NCBI GenBank assembly: GCA_041402045.1
Contig: JAWKSZ010000020.1
Location: 1 to 64,000, forward strand
Origin: JAGQRJ01 sp041402045
Lineage (GTDB): Bacteria; Planctomycetota; J058
Direction: 5' to 3'
DNA length: 64,000 nucleotides
Shown here: one piece after another, positions 19,782 to 29,556 of the stretch
Numbering within the stretch: position 1 is the first letter of the stretch
Layout: each line of letters begins with the position of its first letter
Position numbers and translations under genes: made by a program
The notes under the pieces: model-generated
Told to the model about the DNA's origin: nothing
Databases searched by the model: none
What the model saw: the letters and a program-made list of their open reading frames with translations, nothing else

Positions 19782-20207
19782 TCAGGTAGACGACGACGGA
19801 TAGCCGTTGACGCGCCGACGAATTCCCTCACGCAAGCTCTCGGTGTTGAAGTTGAGGAGTAAGCCAAGCCGAGAGCCAGAAAGTCTGAGATAGGTTAGGA
19901 GCTGCGCTTCGTGTATGGGACGCAGGGTCTCGACCGCCTTGACCTCGACCACCAGTTCACCCTCCACGAGCAAGTCGATCCGAAACCCGTCGCCTAGAAG
20001 CTTGCCGCGGTAGTCCAGTCCCACGACGACTTGCCGTTCGACTCGGATCCCTCGCAGACGCAGTTCATGCTCGAGACAGCACTCGTAGACGGACTCGAGG
20101 AGTCCGGGCCCGAGGGCCGTATGCACAGTGAGCGCCGCGCCCAGTGAGAGAGCGAACTCAAATCCGCCGGACTCAATCTGACCTTCCAACTTCGTCCGAG
20201 CGCTCAC
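19782..20207 (-). CDS. GxxExxY protein (PD-(D/E)XK nuclease-fold family)
   Basis: 141 residues. It carries the family signature GPGLLESVY (residues 33-41) and a nuclease-fold core D78...E88-V-K90 (FRIDLLVEGELVVEVKAVE), followed by IHEAQLLTYLRL and LLLNFNT. The biochemical role of the family is not established; the core is predicted to bind or cut nucleic acid. The GTG at 20,207 has GGGAGAG 7 nt upstream. Base composition is visibly less GC-rich than in neighbouring genes, and the gene is bracketed by short repeats in opposite orientation, so it looks like a transferred islet inserted between mnmG and the DUF1015 gene. Confidence 0.88.
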   Translation of the reverse strand: MSARTKLEGQIESGGFEFALSLGAALTVHTALGPGLLESVYECCLEHELRLRGIRVERQVVVGLDYRGKLLGDGFRIDLLVEGELVVEVKAVETLRPIHEAQLLTYLRLSGSRLGLLLNFNTESLREGIRRRVNGYPSSST

Positions 20208-20541
20208 TCGATATCTCTCCCAGCCCCTTCATATTCTCCGGGCCGACAAATGAATCTTGCTAAGGAGAGCAGGGTTGCAGGTCACGCATTCAAGCAGATC
20301 CTTGACTGCCATCTGCTGCCTCCTTCGGGCGATCACTCTATCTGAGTGTGGTGACAAAACCCGAACATTTGTTCTCCCGCGGCCGCTGTCCGCACTCGCG
20401 GCCTCTGCGTTCCTCAGCGCCTCCGCGCCTCTGCGTTTAACCGAACTCCCGGTACGCTGCATTCGCCTCACGCCCGGGCTAGTCGTGGACGGACCCCTGT
20501 CCCTGTGGGACCCTGTGCGACCAACCCGGAGGAGTCTCCAC
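20208..20541. other. Gene-free AT-richer stretch with the right-hand repeat of the islet
   Basis: 334 bp without a convincing gene. It contains the promoter side of the GxxExxY gene, a GC-poor segment around 20,310-20,380, and at 20,401-20,442 repeats of the form CCTCTGCGTT/CAGCGCCTCCGCG facing the CGCAAAGG repeats at 19,725. The last 80 bp lead into the DUF1015 gene and hold its GGAGGAG ribosome-binding site. Confidence 0.6.
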
Positions 20542-21765
20542 GTGGCCGATATCCGTCCGTTCCGCGCCCTGCGCCCGACCCCTGACCTCGCGGCCAAGGT
20601 GGCCAGCGTCCCCTACGACGTGATCGACAGCGACGAGGCGCGGGTGCTCGCCGACGGCAACCCCGACAGCTTCCTGCACGTCGTGCGCCCGGAGATCGAC
20701 CTCCCCGCCGACGTCGACATTCACGACGACCGGGTCTACGCCAAGGCGCGGGAGAACTTCGACGCCTTCCGCGCGCGCGGGACGCTGGTGCAAGAGGAGC
20801 AGCCCTGCTTCTACCTCTACCGCCAGATCATGGGCGAGCACGCCCAGACCGGGATCGTGGCCACGTTCTCGGTGGACGAGTACGACCACGACCGGATCCT
20901 CAAGCACGAGAAGACGCGCCCCGACAAGGAGGCCGATCGCACGCGGCACGTGAACACCCTGGGCGCCCAGGCCGGCCCGGTGTTCCTCACCTTCCGCCCC
21001 GACGCGCGGATCCAGGACCTCATGCATGAGGCCTGCGAAGAGGAGCCGCTGTTCGACTTCACCGCCGTCGACGGGATCCAGCACACCGTGTGGCGGGTCA
21101 CCGAGACCCGGCACTTCGACAGCGCGTTCGGCATGGTGTCCCACCTCTACGTCGCCGACGGGCACCACCGCTCGGCCTCGGCGAGCAACGTGCGCCGCCA
21201 ACGCCGCGAGGCGGGGACCCTGACCCCCGACGACCCCAGCAACTACTTCCTGGCGGTGGCCTTCCCCTCGGACGACGTGCAGATCCTCTCCTACAACCGC
21301 CTGATCCACGACCTGGGCGGGCGCTCGCCCGAGGCGTTCCTGCGTGAGCTGCGCGGGGTCCTGCCTTGCGAGCAGGTGACGTCGGGCACCGCCGCGCGCG
21401 GCGAGGTGCGGATGTACCTCGCCGGGCAGTGGTATCGGATCCCCCTCGAGCCCACCGCCGACGACCCGGTCAGCCGCCTCGACGTGCAGGTCCTCGCCGA
21501 GCGGATCCTCTCGCCCATGCTCGGGATCGAGGATCAGCGCACCGACGAGCGGATCAGCTTCGTGGGCGGGATCCGCGGGACCGAGGCCCTCGAGCGCGCG
21601 GTCCAGAACGGCAAGGCGCAGCTCGCGTTCTCGCTGCCCCCGGTGACCTCCGACGAGCTGCTCGCGGTGGCCGACGCCGGACGCACCATGCCGCCCAAGT
21701 CCACCTGGTTCGAGCCCAAGCTGCGCTCGGGGCTCCTCGTGTATTCGATCGAGAGGGACGCGTGA
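20542..21765 (+). CDS. DUF1015 family protein
   Basis: 407 residues of the DUF1015 family (function unproven, often encoded next to serine biosynthesis genes). Recognised by DIRPFRALRPTPDLAAKVAS, PYDVI, the block RILKHEKTRPDKEADR, and the conserved YVADGHHRSASAS. The His-rich DGHHR block suggests a ligand-binding or catalytic site, but this is inference. The GTG at 20,542 is preceded by GGAGGAG at 8 nt. Its TGA overlaps the serA start (GTGA), so the pair is translationally coupled and probably acts in one pathway. Confidence 0.93.
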   Translation: MADIRPFRALRPTPDLAAKVASVPYDVIDSDEARVLADGNPDSFLHVVRPEIDLPADVDIHDDRVYAKARENFDAFRARGTLVQEEQPCFYLYRQIMGEHAQTGIVATFSVDEYDHDRILKHEKTRPDKEADRTRHVNTLGAQAGPVFLTFRPDARIQDLMHEACEEEPLFDFTAVDGIQHTVWRVTETRHFDSAFGMVSHLYVADGHHRSASASNVRRQRREAGTLTPDDPSNYFLAVAFPSDDVQILSYNRLIHDLGGRSPEAFLRELRGVLPCEQVTSGTAARGEVRMYLAGQWYRIPLEPTADDPVSRLDVQVLAERILSPMLGIEDQRTDERISFVGGIRGTEALERAVQNGKAQLAFSLPPVTSDELLAVADAGRTMPPKSTWFEPKLRSGLLVYSIERDA

Positions 21766-22958
21766 AGGTCGTCGTCGCGGACAAGCTGCCCCAGAGCGGG
21801 CTCGAGAACCTGCGGGCCGCGGGCTACGAGGTCCAGAACGACCCCGGGCTCAAGGACGACGCCCTGGTCGAGGCCGTGCGCCAGAGCGGGGCCCAGGTGT
21901 TGATCGTGCGCTCGACCAAGGTCCCCCGGGCGGTGCTCGAGGCGGGCAAGCTCAGCCTCGTGATCCGCGCCGGCGCCGGCTACAACAACGTCGACGTCGA
22001 GGCCGCGAGCGAGCTGGGGATCTACGTCGCCAACTGCCCGGGCAAGAACGCGGTGGCGGTGGCCGAGCTGACCTTCGGGCTGCTGCTCGCGATCGACCGC
22101 CACATTCCCGAGTGCGTGCAGGCGATCCGCGACGGGCAGTGGAACAAGAAGCAGTTCTCCCAGGCCTCCGGGCTCTACGGGCGGACCCTGGGCGTGATCG
22201 GCCTGGGCGAGATCGGGCGCCAGGTCGTGCAGCGCGCCCACGCCTTCGGCATGAAGGTCGTGGCCTGGAGCCGCTCCCTGACCCCGGAGCTGGCCGAGGA
22301 GCTCGACGTCGAGCGCGTCACCGACCTCAGCGCGGTGGCCTTCGCCGCCGACGTGGTCAGCGTGCACCTGGCCCTCACCGAGCAGACCAAGGGCGCGATC
22401 GGCTCGGACTTCTTCGCCGCCCTGCGCCCGGGCACGATCTTCCTGAACACCAGCCGCGGCCCGGTGGTCGACGGCCCGGCCCTGCGCCGCGCGGTCGAGG
22501 AGAAGGGCGTGCGCGCCGGCCTCGACGTGTGGAACGTGCAGCCCTCGGACTCCGTGGGCACCTTCGCCGATCCTCTGGGCGGGCTCGAGGGCGTCTACGG
22601 CACCCACCACATTGGCGCCTCCACCGATCAGGCCCAGGAGGCGGTGGCCGAGGAGGCCGTGCGCGTCGCCCGCGCCTACCGCGAGCACGGCAAGGTCCAC
22701 AACTGCGTGAACCTCACCGACCGCAGCCTGGCCACCGCCGGCCTCGTGGTCCGGCACCGCGACAAGGTCGGCGTGCTCGCCTTCGTGCTCCAGACGCTCA
22801 AGGGCGCGAACCTGAACGTCGAGGACATGGAGAACATCGTGTTCCACGGCGGCAAGGCCGCCTGCGCCACGATCCGCGTGAGCCACTCCCCGCCCGAGTC
22901 CCTGATCGACGAGATCAACGCCCACGAGGACGTGTTCGGGGTCCGCGTCACGGCCTGA
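21762..22958 (+). CDS. serA: D-3-phosphoglycerate dehydrogenase-like 2-hydroxyacid dehydrogenase with ACT domain
   Basis: 398 residues: substrate domain, Rossmann fold with GLGEIG (147-152), and a C-terminal ACT-like domain (about 325-398, starting KVGVLAFVLQTL) that in other enzymes binds serine. Arg232 (NTSRGPVVD) and His283 (THHIGAS) of the catalytic triad are present. The Glu expected in the DVF-x-x-E-P motif is Gln260 (DVWNVQP). The strand after the glycine loop ends AWSRS, without the acidic residue typical of NAD enzymes, so NADP use is possible. Coupled to the DUF1015 gene by a 4-bp overlap. Serine biosynthesis is the likely role, but a glyoxylate/hydroxypyruvate-type reductase cannot be excluded. 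Confidence 0.87.
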   Translation: MKVVVADKLPQSGLENLRAAGYEVQNDPGLKDDALVEAVRQSGAQVLIVRSTKVPRAVLEAGKLSLVIRAGAGYNNVDVEAASELGIYVANCPGKNAVAVAELTFGLLLAIDRHIPECVQAIRDGQWNKKQFSQASGLYGRTLGVIGLGEIGRQVVQRAHAFGMKVVAWSRSLTPELAEELDVERVTDLSAVAFAADVVSVHLALTEQTKGAIGSDFFAALRPGTIFLNTSRGPVVDGPALRRAVEEKGVRAGLDVWNVQPSDSVGTFADPLGGLEGVYGTHHIGASTDQAQEAVAEEAVRVARAYREHGKVHNCVNLTDRSLATAGLVVRHRDKVGVLAFVLQTLKGANLNVEDMENIVFHGGKAACATIRVSHSPPESLIDEINAHEDVFGVRVTA

Positions 22959-22961
22959 CCC

Positions 22962-24679
22962 GTGAGCGCGCTCCGCACGTTGCCGGTCGCCACGCTGGTC
23001 GCGGCCACCCTGGCCGCCGCGGTCGGGCTGATCCTGCTGGGCTCGGCCGCAGAGGAGCGATCTACTCCGCACGGGGCCACGAGGCGAGCCGGCGCCGCTG
23101 CCCCCGAGGCGTTGCCGCGACCCCCGGAGGCGCCGGTGAGCTCGCGCAGGGCCTCGCCGGCACAGGAACCGCCCCAGCGCGCGGGAGAGCGCTCGTCCCC
23201 CCGCGGCGACGAGCCCGGGCGCAGCCCTCGGCCAGCCACGGAGGTCGAGGTCCTCGTGCTCGATCCCCGCGGCGCTCCGGTCGCGGAGGCCGAGGTGCGC
23301 TACGACGGCGGCCTCGTGTGCGGCGTGGGGCGCACGGATCCGCGCGGACTGCTGGAGCTGCGCTGGGAGGAGGGCCACGGGACCTACGCGCTCGCCGTCG
23401 AGGCGACCGGCGCGCTCCCTGGCGGGGTCGGCGTAGGGCGGGGCCTGCTCCGCGCACAGGGCGGCACCCGGGGCGCTCGACTCGTCGTGGAGCTGGAGCC
23501 GGCCGTCGAGGTGACGCTCGTGTTCGACTGCCCCCTCGAGAAGGGGCGGGCCCTCAGCGAACTCCCGTGGGGGGGTCGCGGTCCCGAGGCCGGGTGGAGC
23601 GAGCCCCGGACCCGCCAGGCGCTCCCCCCCGTCACGGCGCCGGGACGCTACCGCGTCCGCGTCGAGGGTCTGGACCCCCGCGGCGAGGAGCGCCTCGCTG
23701 AAGGCGAGTTCGAGGTGGATGCGCAGGGCCGGGGGCCGCGGGCGCTCCGCCTGACCACGGCAGCGCTCGCGACCCTGACGCTGCAGGTCGAGAGCACACT
23801 CGGTGACGCGAGCGCCGTGGTGTGGGTCGAGGAGGTCGACCTGCCCGGGGGGGCGCTGGGAGAGCGGCGTTCGCTGGAGCGCGCCTACCGGCTGCACGCA
23901 GCCGGCCGCCCGGGGGACGAGGGGTGGGGAGGACCGGCCCCGCTCCCCAGGGGTCGAGCCTCTCCCTGAAGCTCTCCCCGGGGACCTACGACGTCTCGAC
24001 TCGGGGCTCGAGCGACGTGACGCTGCAGGCGCAAGAGCGCGTGACCCTGGCCGCAGGGGCGCGGCGCGAGCTGACCCTCCGGCTCTCCTCCTCGCACCTC
24101 GCGCGCGTCGAGCTCGGAGAGCTCGCGAGCCAAACCGTCGCGGTCGAGGGTCCGCCCCTCGCCTGGGCGGCTCAGGAGGGCGACACCCTCGTGTTGGGTG
24201 GCCTGGGTCCGCACGGCGCGCGGGTGCTCGTGGCGAGTCGTGGCCGCGAGCGGGTGGGCCTGGTCGAGCTCGCGCCCGGGCAACTCCGGGCGCGGATCGA
24301 GCCCGTGGCGCCCGGGGCCCTCACCGCCGACGCCCCCCTCCGGTGGGGCGACGCCGAGCTCCAGCTGGAGCGTCGCGGCGCGCCGCGCTACCCCTGGCGA
24401 CTCATGATCGCGGGCGCCGACCTGAGGCCGCTGTCCAGCGTCGAGCGCGGCGAGACTCGGCCCGCGCGGCTCCAGCCAGCGCTGGGGTTGTCCTCGAGTG
24501 GACCTCCGTTCGTGGTTCGCGCGTCCGCGCGCGCGCGCGCGGGCAGCTACCGGGTGGAAGGGCTGCAGCCAGGCTCGTAACGGGTGTTCGTCGCGCCGGA
24601 CGAGGGGCCCCCCGCCGTGCTCGCGGAGTCGCTCACCGTCGAACCCGGTCGGGTCGCTCGGCTCCGCGTGCCCGAGTGA
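22962..24679 (+). pseudogene. Envelope protein with carboxypeptidase-regulatory-like repeats, frameshift plus internal stop
   Basis: N-terminal membrane anchor (LPVATLVAATLAAAVGLILLG), a Pro/Arg-rich linker, then beta-sandwich repeats typical of carboxypeptidase-regulatory-like domains (VEVLVLDPRGAPVAEAEVRY, later SLKLSPGTYDVSTRG and AGSYRVEGLQPGS). The frame shifts once near 23,940. At 24,578 a TAA interrupts what should be LQPG-S-Y-RVFVAPDEG; translation continues sensibly in the same frame to a TGA at 24,679, so a Tyr codon (TAC) has probably become TAA by mutation or misreading. It begins 3 nt after serA and may share its transcript. Function unknown. Confidence 0.72.
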
Positions 24680-24806
24680 GGCGACGCGGGGAGCGGCCCC
24701 GGCAGGAGCCCTGCTGAGTCGGAACGGAGGCTGAGCCCCCGTGGCCCCGTCGCCGTCAGGGGGTCACCCGCCGCTCCCCCGACCTCGGATTCCCCCCGGG
24801 GCTGCG

Positions 24807-24812
24807 TAAGAT
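24807..24812 (+). promoter_or_regulatory. Probable -10 element of the SDR-hemH unit
   Basis: TAAGAT stands 22 nt before the GTG at 24,835, leaving a leader of about 15 nt that contains GAGGAGG. The 155-bp gap before the gene holds no other signal. Confidence 0.4.
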
Positions 24813-24834
24813 ACGCCCCGACGAGGAGGCCCCC

Positions 24835-25683
24835 GTGTACGCCGAGGACTTGCTGCAGGACCGGGTGATCGTGGTCACCGGAGGGGGATCGGGGCTCGGG
24901 CGCGCCATGGCGCTGCGCTGCGCGGAGCTGGGGGCCAAGCTCGTGCTCGCCGGGCGGAGACAGGAGAAGCTCGACGCCGTGGCCGCGGAGGTGGCCGAGC
25001 GGGGCAGCGAGGCCCTCGCGGTCTCGACCGACATTCGCGACTACGCCGCGGTCGAGGGCATGGTCCAGGCCGGGGTCGCGCGCTTCGGGCGGATCGACTC
25101 CCTGATCAACAACGCCGCGGGCAACTTCATTTGCCCGACCGCGGAGCTCAGCCCGGGCGGGTTCCAGGCGATCGTCTCGATCGTGCTCAACGGCACCTTC
25201 CACGCGACCCACGCGGTGGGCAAGCAGCTGATCGCCCAGGGCGAGGGCGGCTCGATCCTCTCGATCACCGCGGTCTACGCCCCCGCGGGCTCGGCCTTCG
25301 TGGTGCCCTCGGCCTGCGCCAAGTCGGGCGTCCTCGCGCTGACCCGCTCCCTCGCGGTCGAGTGGGCGCGGCACAAGATCCGGCTGAACGCGATCGCCCC
25401 CGGGCCCTTCCCTACCAAGGGCGCCTGGTCCCGGCTCGTGCCCCCGGGCATGGACGAGGAGCTGTTCAAGAAGAAGATCCCCCTCAGGCGCTACGGCGAG
25501 CACGTGGAGCTGGCGAACCTCGCGGTCTACCTGCTCTCCGAGCAGTCGGGCTACGTCACCGGGCAGCAGATCGCGATCGACGGCGGCGAGTCGGTGAACC
25601 TGGGCATGTTCAACGCGCTGACGGAGCTCGACCCCGAGCTCGTCGCCGCCGGCATGCGGGCCATGCGGCCGAAGAAGGGCTGA
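24835..25683 (+). CDS. Short-chain dehydrogenase, 2,4-dienoyl-CoA reductase-like
   Basis: 282 residues, probably an NADPH-dependent reductase in unsaturated fatty acid beta-oxidation. Cofactor motif TGGGSGLG, then LAGRRQEKL with Arg residues favouring NADP, LINNAAGNF, SIVLNGTFHAT, and the C-terminal NAIAPGPFPTKGAWSRL that is characteristic of the DECR branch. As in that branch, the classical YxxxK is not kept: the site reads SACAKSG, with the Lys retained and a Tyr further upstream in SITAVYAPAG. GTG start with GAGGAGG 5 nt upstream. It ends 5 nt before the ferrochelatase start, so both are likely co-transcribed although the pathways differ. Confidence 0.87.
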   Translation: MYAEDLLQDRVIVVTGGGSGLGRAMALRCAELGAKLVLAGRRQEKLDAVAAEVAERGSEALAVSTDIRDYAAVEGMVQAGVARFGRIDSLINNAAGNFICPTAELSPGGFQAIVSIVLNGTFHATHAVGKQLIAQGEGGSILSITAVYAPAGSAFVVPSACAKSGVLALTRSLAVEWARHKIRLNAIAPGPFPTKGAWSRLVPPGMDEELFKKKIPLRRYGEHVELANLAVYLLSEQSGYVTGQQIAIDGGESVNLGMFNALTELDPELVAAGMRAMRPKKG

Positions 25684-25688
25684 GCTCC

Positions 25689-26732
<1,044 letters not shown>

Positions 26733-26744
26733 CGGGCCGCACGC

Positions 26745-29027
26745 TCAGGGGTGCGAGCTGGAGGCGACCGTCGCCGCGCTGGGGTCGATCACCCGCGGGG
26801 CGCGGCCCTGACGCAGGTCCTCGAGGAACGCCGTGAGCTGGCGCTGGGGCTCGGTGCGCTGGAACACGACGCGGTGCCCGTCGCCGTCGACGAGGTCCGC
26901 GTCCCAGCGCACGACCGCGGCGGTGCGGCGCAGGCCGTTGGGCAGCAGGCGGTTGTTGCTCACGCCGTAGCCCAGCTCCTGGCCCTGGATCCAGGGCAGG
27001 ACCGGGGTCAGGCGATCCGCCGGGGTGGGTCCCACGTCGGGGCCGACCATGTCGACGCCGATCCCCAGCACCAGCGCGCGCTGGGTGCCGATCGCCACCT
27101 GCAGGTCCTCGTGGCCGCCGATCACCAGCAGGTGCGGCGGGGTGCGCCCGGGGAGCGGCTCGTTCAGCACGTGGCGCCAAATGTGGGCGTTGTCGGCGGG
27201 GCCGATCGCCAGGTCGAACACCATGAGCAGCGGGTGGAAGCGGTCGAGGCCCGCCTGGTTCTTCTGGAACAGGAGGTTGTTGACCAGCTTGATCAGGGGG
27301 AAGGGGTACTTCGGCCCGAAGGGGAACTCGATCCAGGAGCCGCCGGCGCCGGTGAGCACGGTCGCCTTGAAGCCGCCGAGGGTCGCCGTGAGCATGCCCG
27401 TGAGGTAGCTGCCCAGGCTCTGGCCGTTGATCACGACCAGGTTCGGGTCGAAGCGGATCTTGCCGTCGGCGGCGGCGCTGGCGTCGGTGCCGGGGCAGAG
27501 GCTCGGATCCAGCTCCAGGTCGAGGAGCAGCGTGCGGAAGTGCACCAGCTCCAGGACCATTTGAATGAAGTTGTCCCGCATGGCCTCGGTGTTGAGGAAG
27601 TTGTAGCCGAGGTAGCCGTCGCCGGCGCGGAGCCCGATCCGGTCGGGGCTGAACCCGGTGGCGACGCACGCGGTCGCCCAGCCGCCCTTGCCCACGATCA
27701 TGGCGTAGCCGCGGCCGGGGGTCTCCTCACCCTTGTACGTCTGGAGCCCGCGGTCGAGGGCCTCGTCGGGCATGCCGCCGGTGCCGTGCACGTAGAGGTG
27801 CAGGGGGAAGCCCTGAGCCGGCATGCGGCCCTTGGGGATCGAGAGCTCGAAGCGCGTCTTCTTCTTGCGCACCTCGACCAGCTTGCCCTGCTCGTCGTAG
27901 CGGAACGCGCCGTTGCCCAGGATCTTGCCCACGGTGAACGTGCCGATTCGCAGGCGGCTGAGCTTGGGCCCGACGCGCCGGCCGACCAGGTAGGGGGCGT
28001 TGCCCTCCTGATACTGGGGCACGCGGTAGAAGCCGCGCACGGCGGTGAACACCGGGCTCGGGCGATCCTCGCGCCGCTCGAGGGACTCCACCGGCAGCGG
28101 CGGGAGCTGCTTGATCTGGTCCACGGCGTCGATCAGGCGCTTGGCCGGGTTGCCGGTGGTGTAGACGGTCGCCGCCGCGATCGCGCCGGCGTCGAGGCCC
28201 AGGTCGGGGAGCGCGCGCACCAAGGGCGCGAAGGCGGCCTCGAGGGCGGCGGTGTTCTCTGACACGCGCTCGGCCCACTTGCGCGCCTTGCGCTTCTTGT
28301 CGGGCGCCTGGCCGCTGGGCGTCGGGTGCTCGCCGCGCAGGAGCGCGAGCAGCTCGCTCGGCTGACCGAGGGTCGCATGCCCCGGGGCGCCGAGGCTCCG
28401 CAGCACGATCGCGGCGTAGGTCGTGTCCGGGCGCAGCCCGAGGCCGGGCACGGGCAGGAGCTGGAGGGTGTGGGCCTGGCGGTAGCTGTCCGCGGCTGTG
28501 GTCAGCGCCACGTGGATCGGGCGCTTGCTCAAGTACTCCGGGCTCCCCGGGGTAATGTCCACGAGGAACACCTGGGCGTCCGGCCGCTGGCTCAGGAGCG
28601 GGTCGTCCACCGGCGCCGTGATCGGGCCGTCGAAGCGGAAGTAGATCGGGCCCGAGGGCGAGAACCCGCTGGGCTGGGTCTGCGCCGAGCGGAACGCGAT
28701 CTTGAGGAAGCCCTTCTTGCGCGGCACCGGGAGGTAGCGCGAGCGGTAGGGGATCGGGAGGCCCTCGAGCGAGGGCGCGCCGTTCTCCAGGCGCCGGGCG
28801 TCCGAGGGGAAGGGCAGGTCGAAGAAGGTGTGGTCGGCCTCCTTCACCTGGCCGCGCAAGAGCGTCCCCCACAGCCGGCGCCCGGGGTCGGGTTCCCAGC
28901 CCAGGTCGAACACGAGCTGGGGGGCAGGCGCGGACGAGACCGGGCCGAGGGCAGGGGCAATGCCCTGGCCGAGGGTCAGGGGGGCGAGGCTCACGAGCAG
29001 GGCGGGCAGCAGGCGGCGATGGTTCAT
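26745..29027 (-). CDS. Large secreted alpha/beta-hydrolase-fold protein
   Basis: 760 residues with a signal peptide (MNHRRLLPALLVSLAPLTLG). The N-terminal half is beta-rich (residues about 40-400). The hydrolase fold follows: oxyanion segment LHLYVHGTGG, nucleophile elbow VVINGQSLGSYLTG (Gly-x-Ser-x-Gly), and late-strand residues LVIGGHEDL and VRWDADL that may provide acid and His. Likely an exported esterase or lipase-like enzyme; the substrate is unknown. ATG 29,027 is preferred to an upstream TTG because it starts exactly at the signal peptide. It ends 12 nt from the hemH stop, convergent. Reading frame intact. Confidence 0.82.
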   Translation of the reverse strand: MNHRRLLPALLVSLAPLTLGQGIAPALGPVSSAPAPQLVFDLGWEPDPGRRLWGTLLRGQVKEADHTFFDLPFPSDARRLENGAPSLEGLPIPYRSRYLPVPRKKGFLKIAFRSAQTQPSGFSPSGPIYFRFDGPITAPVDDPLLSQRPDAQVFLVDITPGSPEYLSKRPIHVALTTAADSYRQAHTLQLLPVPGLGLRPDTTYAAIVLRSLGAPGHATLGQPSELLALLRGEHPTPSGQAPDKKRKARKWAERVSENTAALEAAFAPLVRALPDLGLDAGAIAAATVYTTGNPAKRLIDAVDQIKQLPPLPVESLERREDRPSPVFTAVRGFYRVPQYQEGNAPYLVGRRVGPKLSRLRIGTFTVGKILGNGAFRYDEQGKLVEVRKKKTRFELSIPKGRMPAQGFPLHLYVHGTGGMPDEALDRGLQTYKGEETPGRGYAMIVGKGGWATACVATGFSPDRIGLRAGDGYLGYNFLNTEAMRDNFIQMVLELVHFRTLLLDLELDPSLCPGTDASAAADGKIRFDPNLVVINGQSLGSYLTGMLTATLGGFKATVLTGAGGSWIEFPFGPKYPFPLIKLVNNLLFQKNQAGLDRFHPLLMVFDLAIGPADNAHIWRHVLNEPLPGRTPPHLLVIGGHEDLQVAIGTQRALVLGIGVDMVGPDVGPTPADRLTPVLPWIQGQELGYGVSNNRLLPNGLRRTAAVVRWDADLVDGDGHRVVFQRTEPQRQLTAFLEDLRQGRAPRVIDPSAATVASSSHP

Positions 29028-29175
29028 GTCCGCCAAGGGGCAAGCGCCGTTCCTGCCCCGGCGGGCCCACCCTACCAGGGCTTAGCGGAGCCTTTCCGCC
29101 GCGTTTCCGCCAGAGCGGTTCGTCTCGTCCCGCGTGGGCCTTACCTGTTGCGACTTCGCGGCTTCAGGCGATTGT

Positions 29176-29197
29176 CCGAAAACTGTCTGGTTTTCGG
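29176..29197 (-). terminator. Small stem-loop, possible terminator
   Basis: CCGAAAAC (29,176-29,183) pairs with GTTTTCGG (29,190-29,197) around a 6-nt loop. It lies 58 nt beyond the stop of the small membrane protein on the minus strand and upstream of the hydrolase gene. It is less GC-rich than its surroundings and no T-run follows. It might instead be an operator. Confidence 0.4.
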
Positions 29198-29254
29198 CAG
29201 CGTCCCGAGGGGGCGGCGTGCGGCGGGGTTGAGGCTGGGGCCCGGGGCTCGCCG

Positions 29255-29491
29255 TCAGTCCATGTCTTCAGCGTCGCTGGGCGCGTCGCGCCCGATCTCC
29301 TGCCGACCGTCCTCCGGCTCGGGGGCGGCCTCGGGCTTCTGCTCGCTGAGGGCGCGGTAGATCGGCGGGCCCGCGAAGATCGCGATCACGACCGCCAGGA
29401 TCCCCCAGGCCCAGGGCTCGCCGTTGCCGAGTCCGGCGATCAGCGCGCCGATCCCGCGCCCGCGGCGCGCGAGGAACAGAGTCTCGAACAT
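29255..29491 (-). CDS. Small single-pass membrane protein
   Basis: 78 residues with one transmembrane helix (WAWGILAVVIAIFAGPPIY, about residues 27-45) and an acidic C-terminal tail. The ATG at 29,491 is preceded by GGAGGGG at 7 nt. No family recognised. It is divergent from the next gene, with about 65 bp between the starts. Confidence 0.6.
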   Translation of the reverse strand: MFETLFLARRGRGIGALIAGLGNGEPWAWGILAVVIAIFAGPPIYRALSEQKPEAAPEPEDGRQEIGRDAPSDAEDMD

Positions 29492-29545
29492 GGGATCCCC
29501 TCCTGGCGGCACTCTAGTCAGCCGGCCGAGGTCGCGCCCGCGGGG

Positions 29546-29551
29546 TAGACT
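29546..29551 (+). promoter_or_regulatory. -10 element of a leaderless transcript
   Basis: TAGACT ends 5 nt before the ATG at 29,557, which would place the first transcribed base at the start codon. No ribosome-binding site is present between them. Confidence 0.5.
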
Positions 29552-29556
29552 CGAGC

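Noticed and set aside
21534..23897. 787-codon minus-strand frame opposite serA
   Set aside because: Antisense shadow of DUF1015, serA and the following gene.
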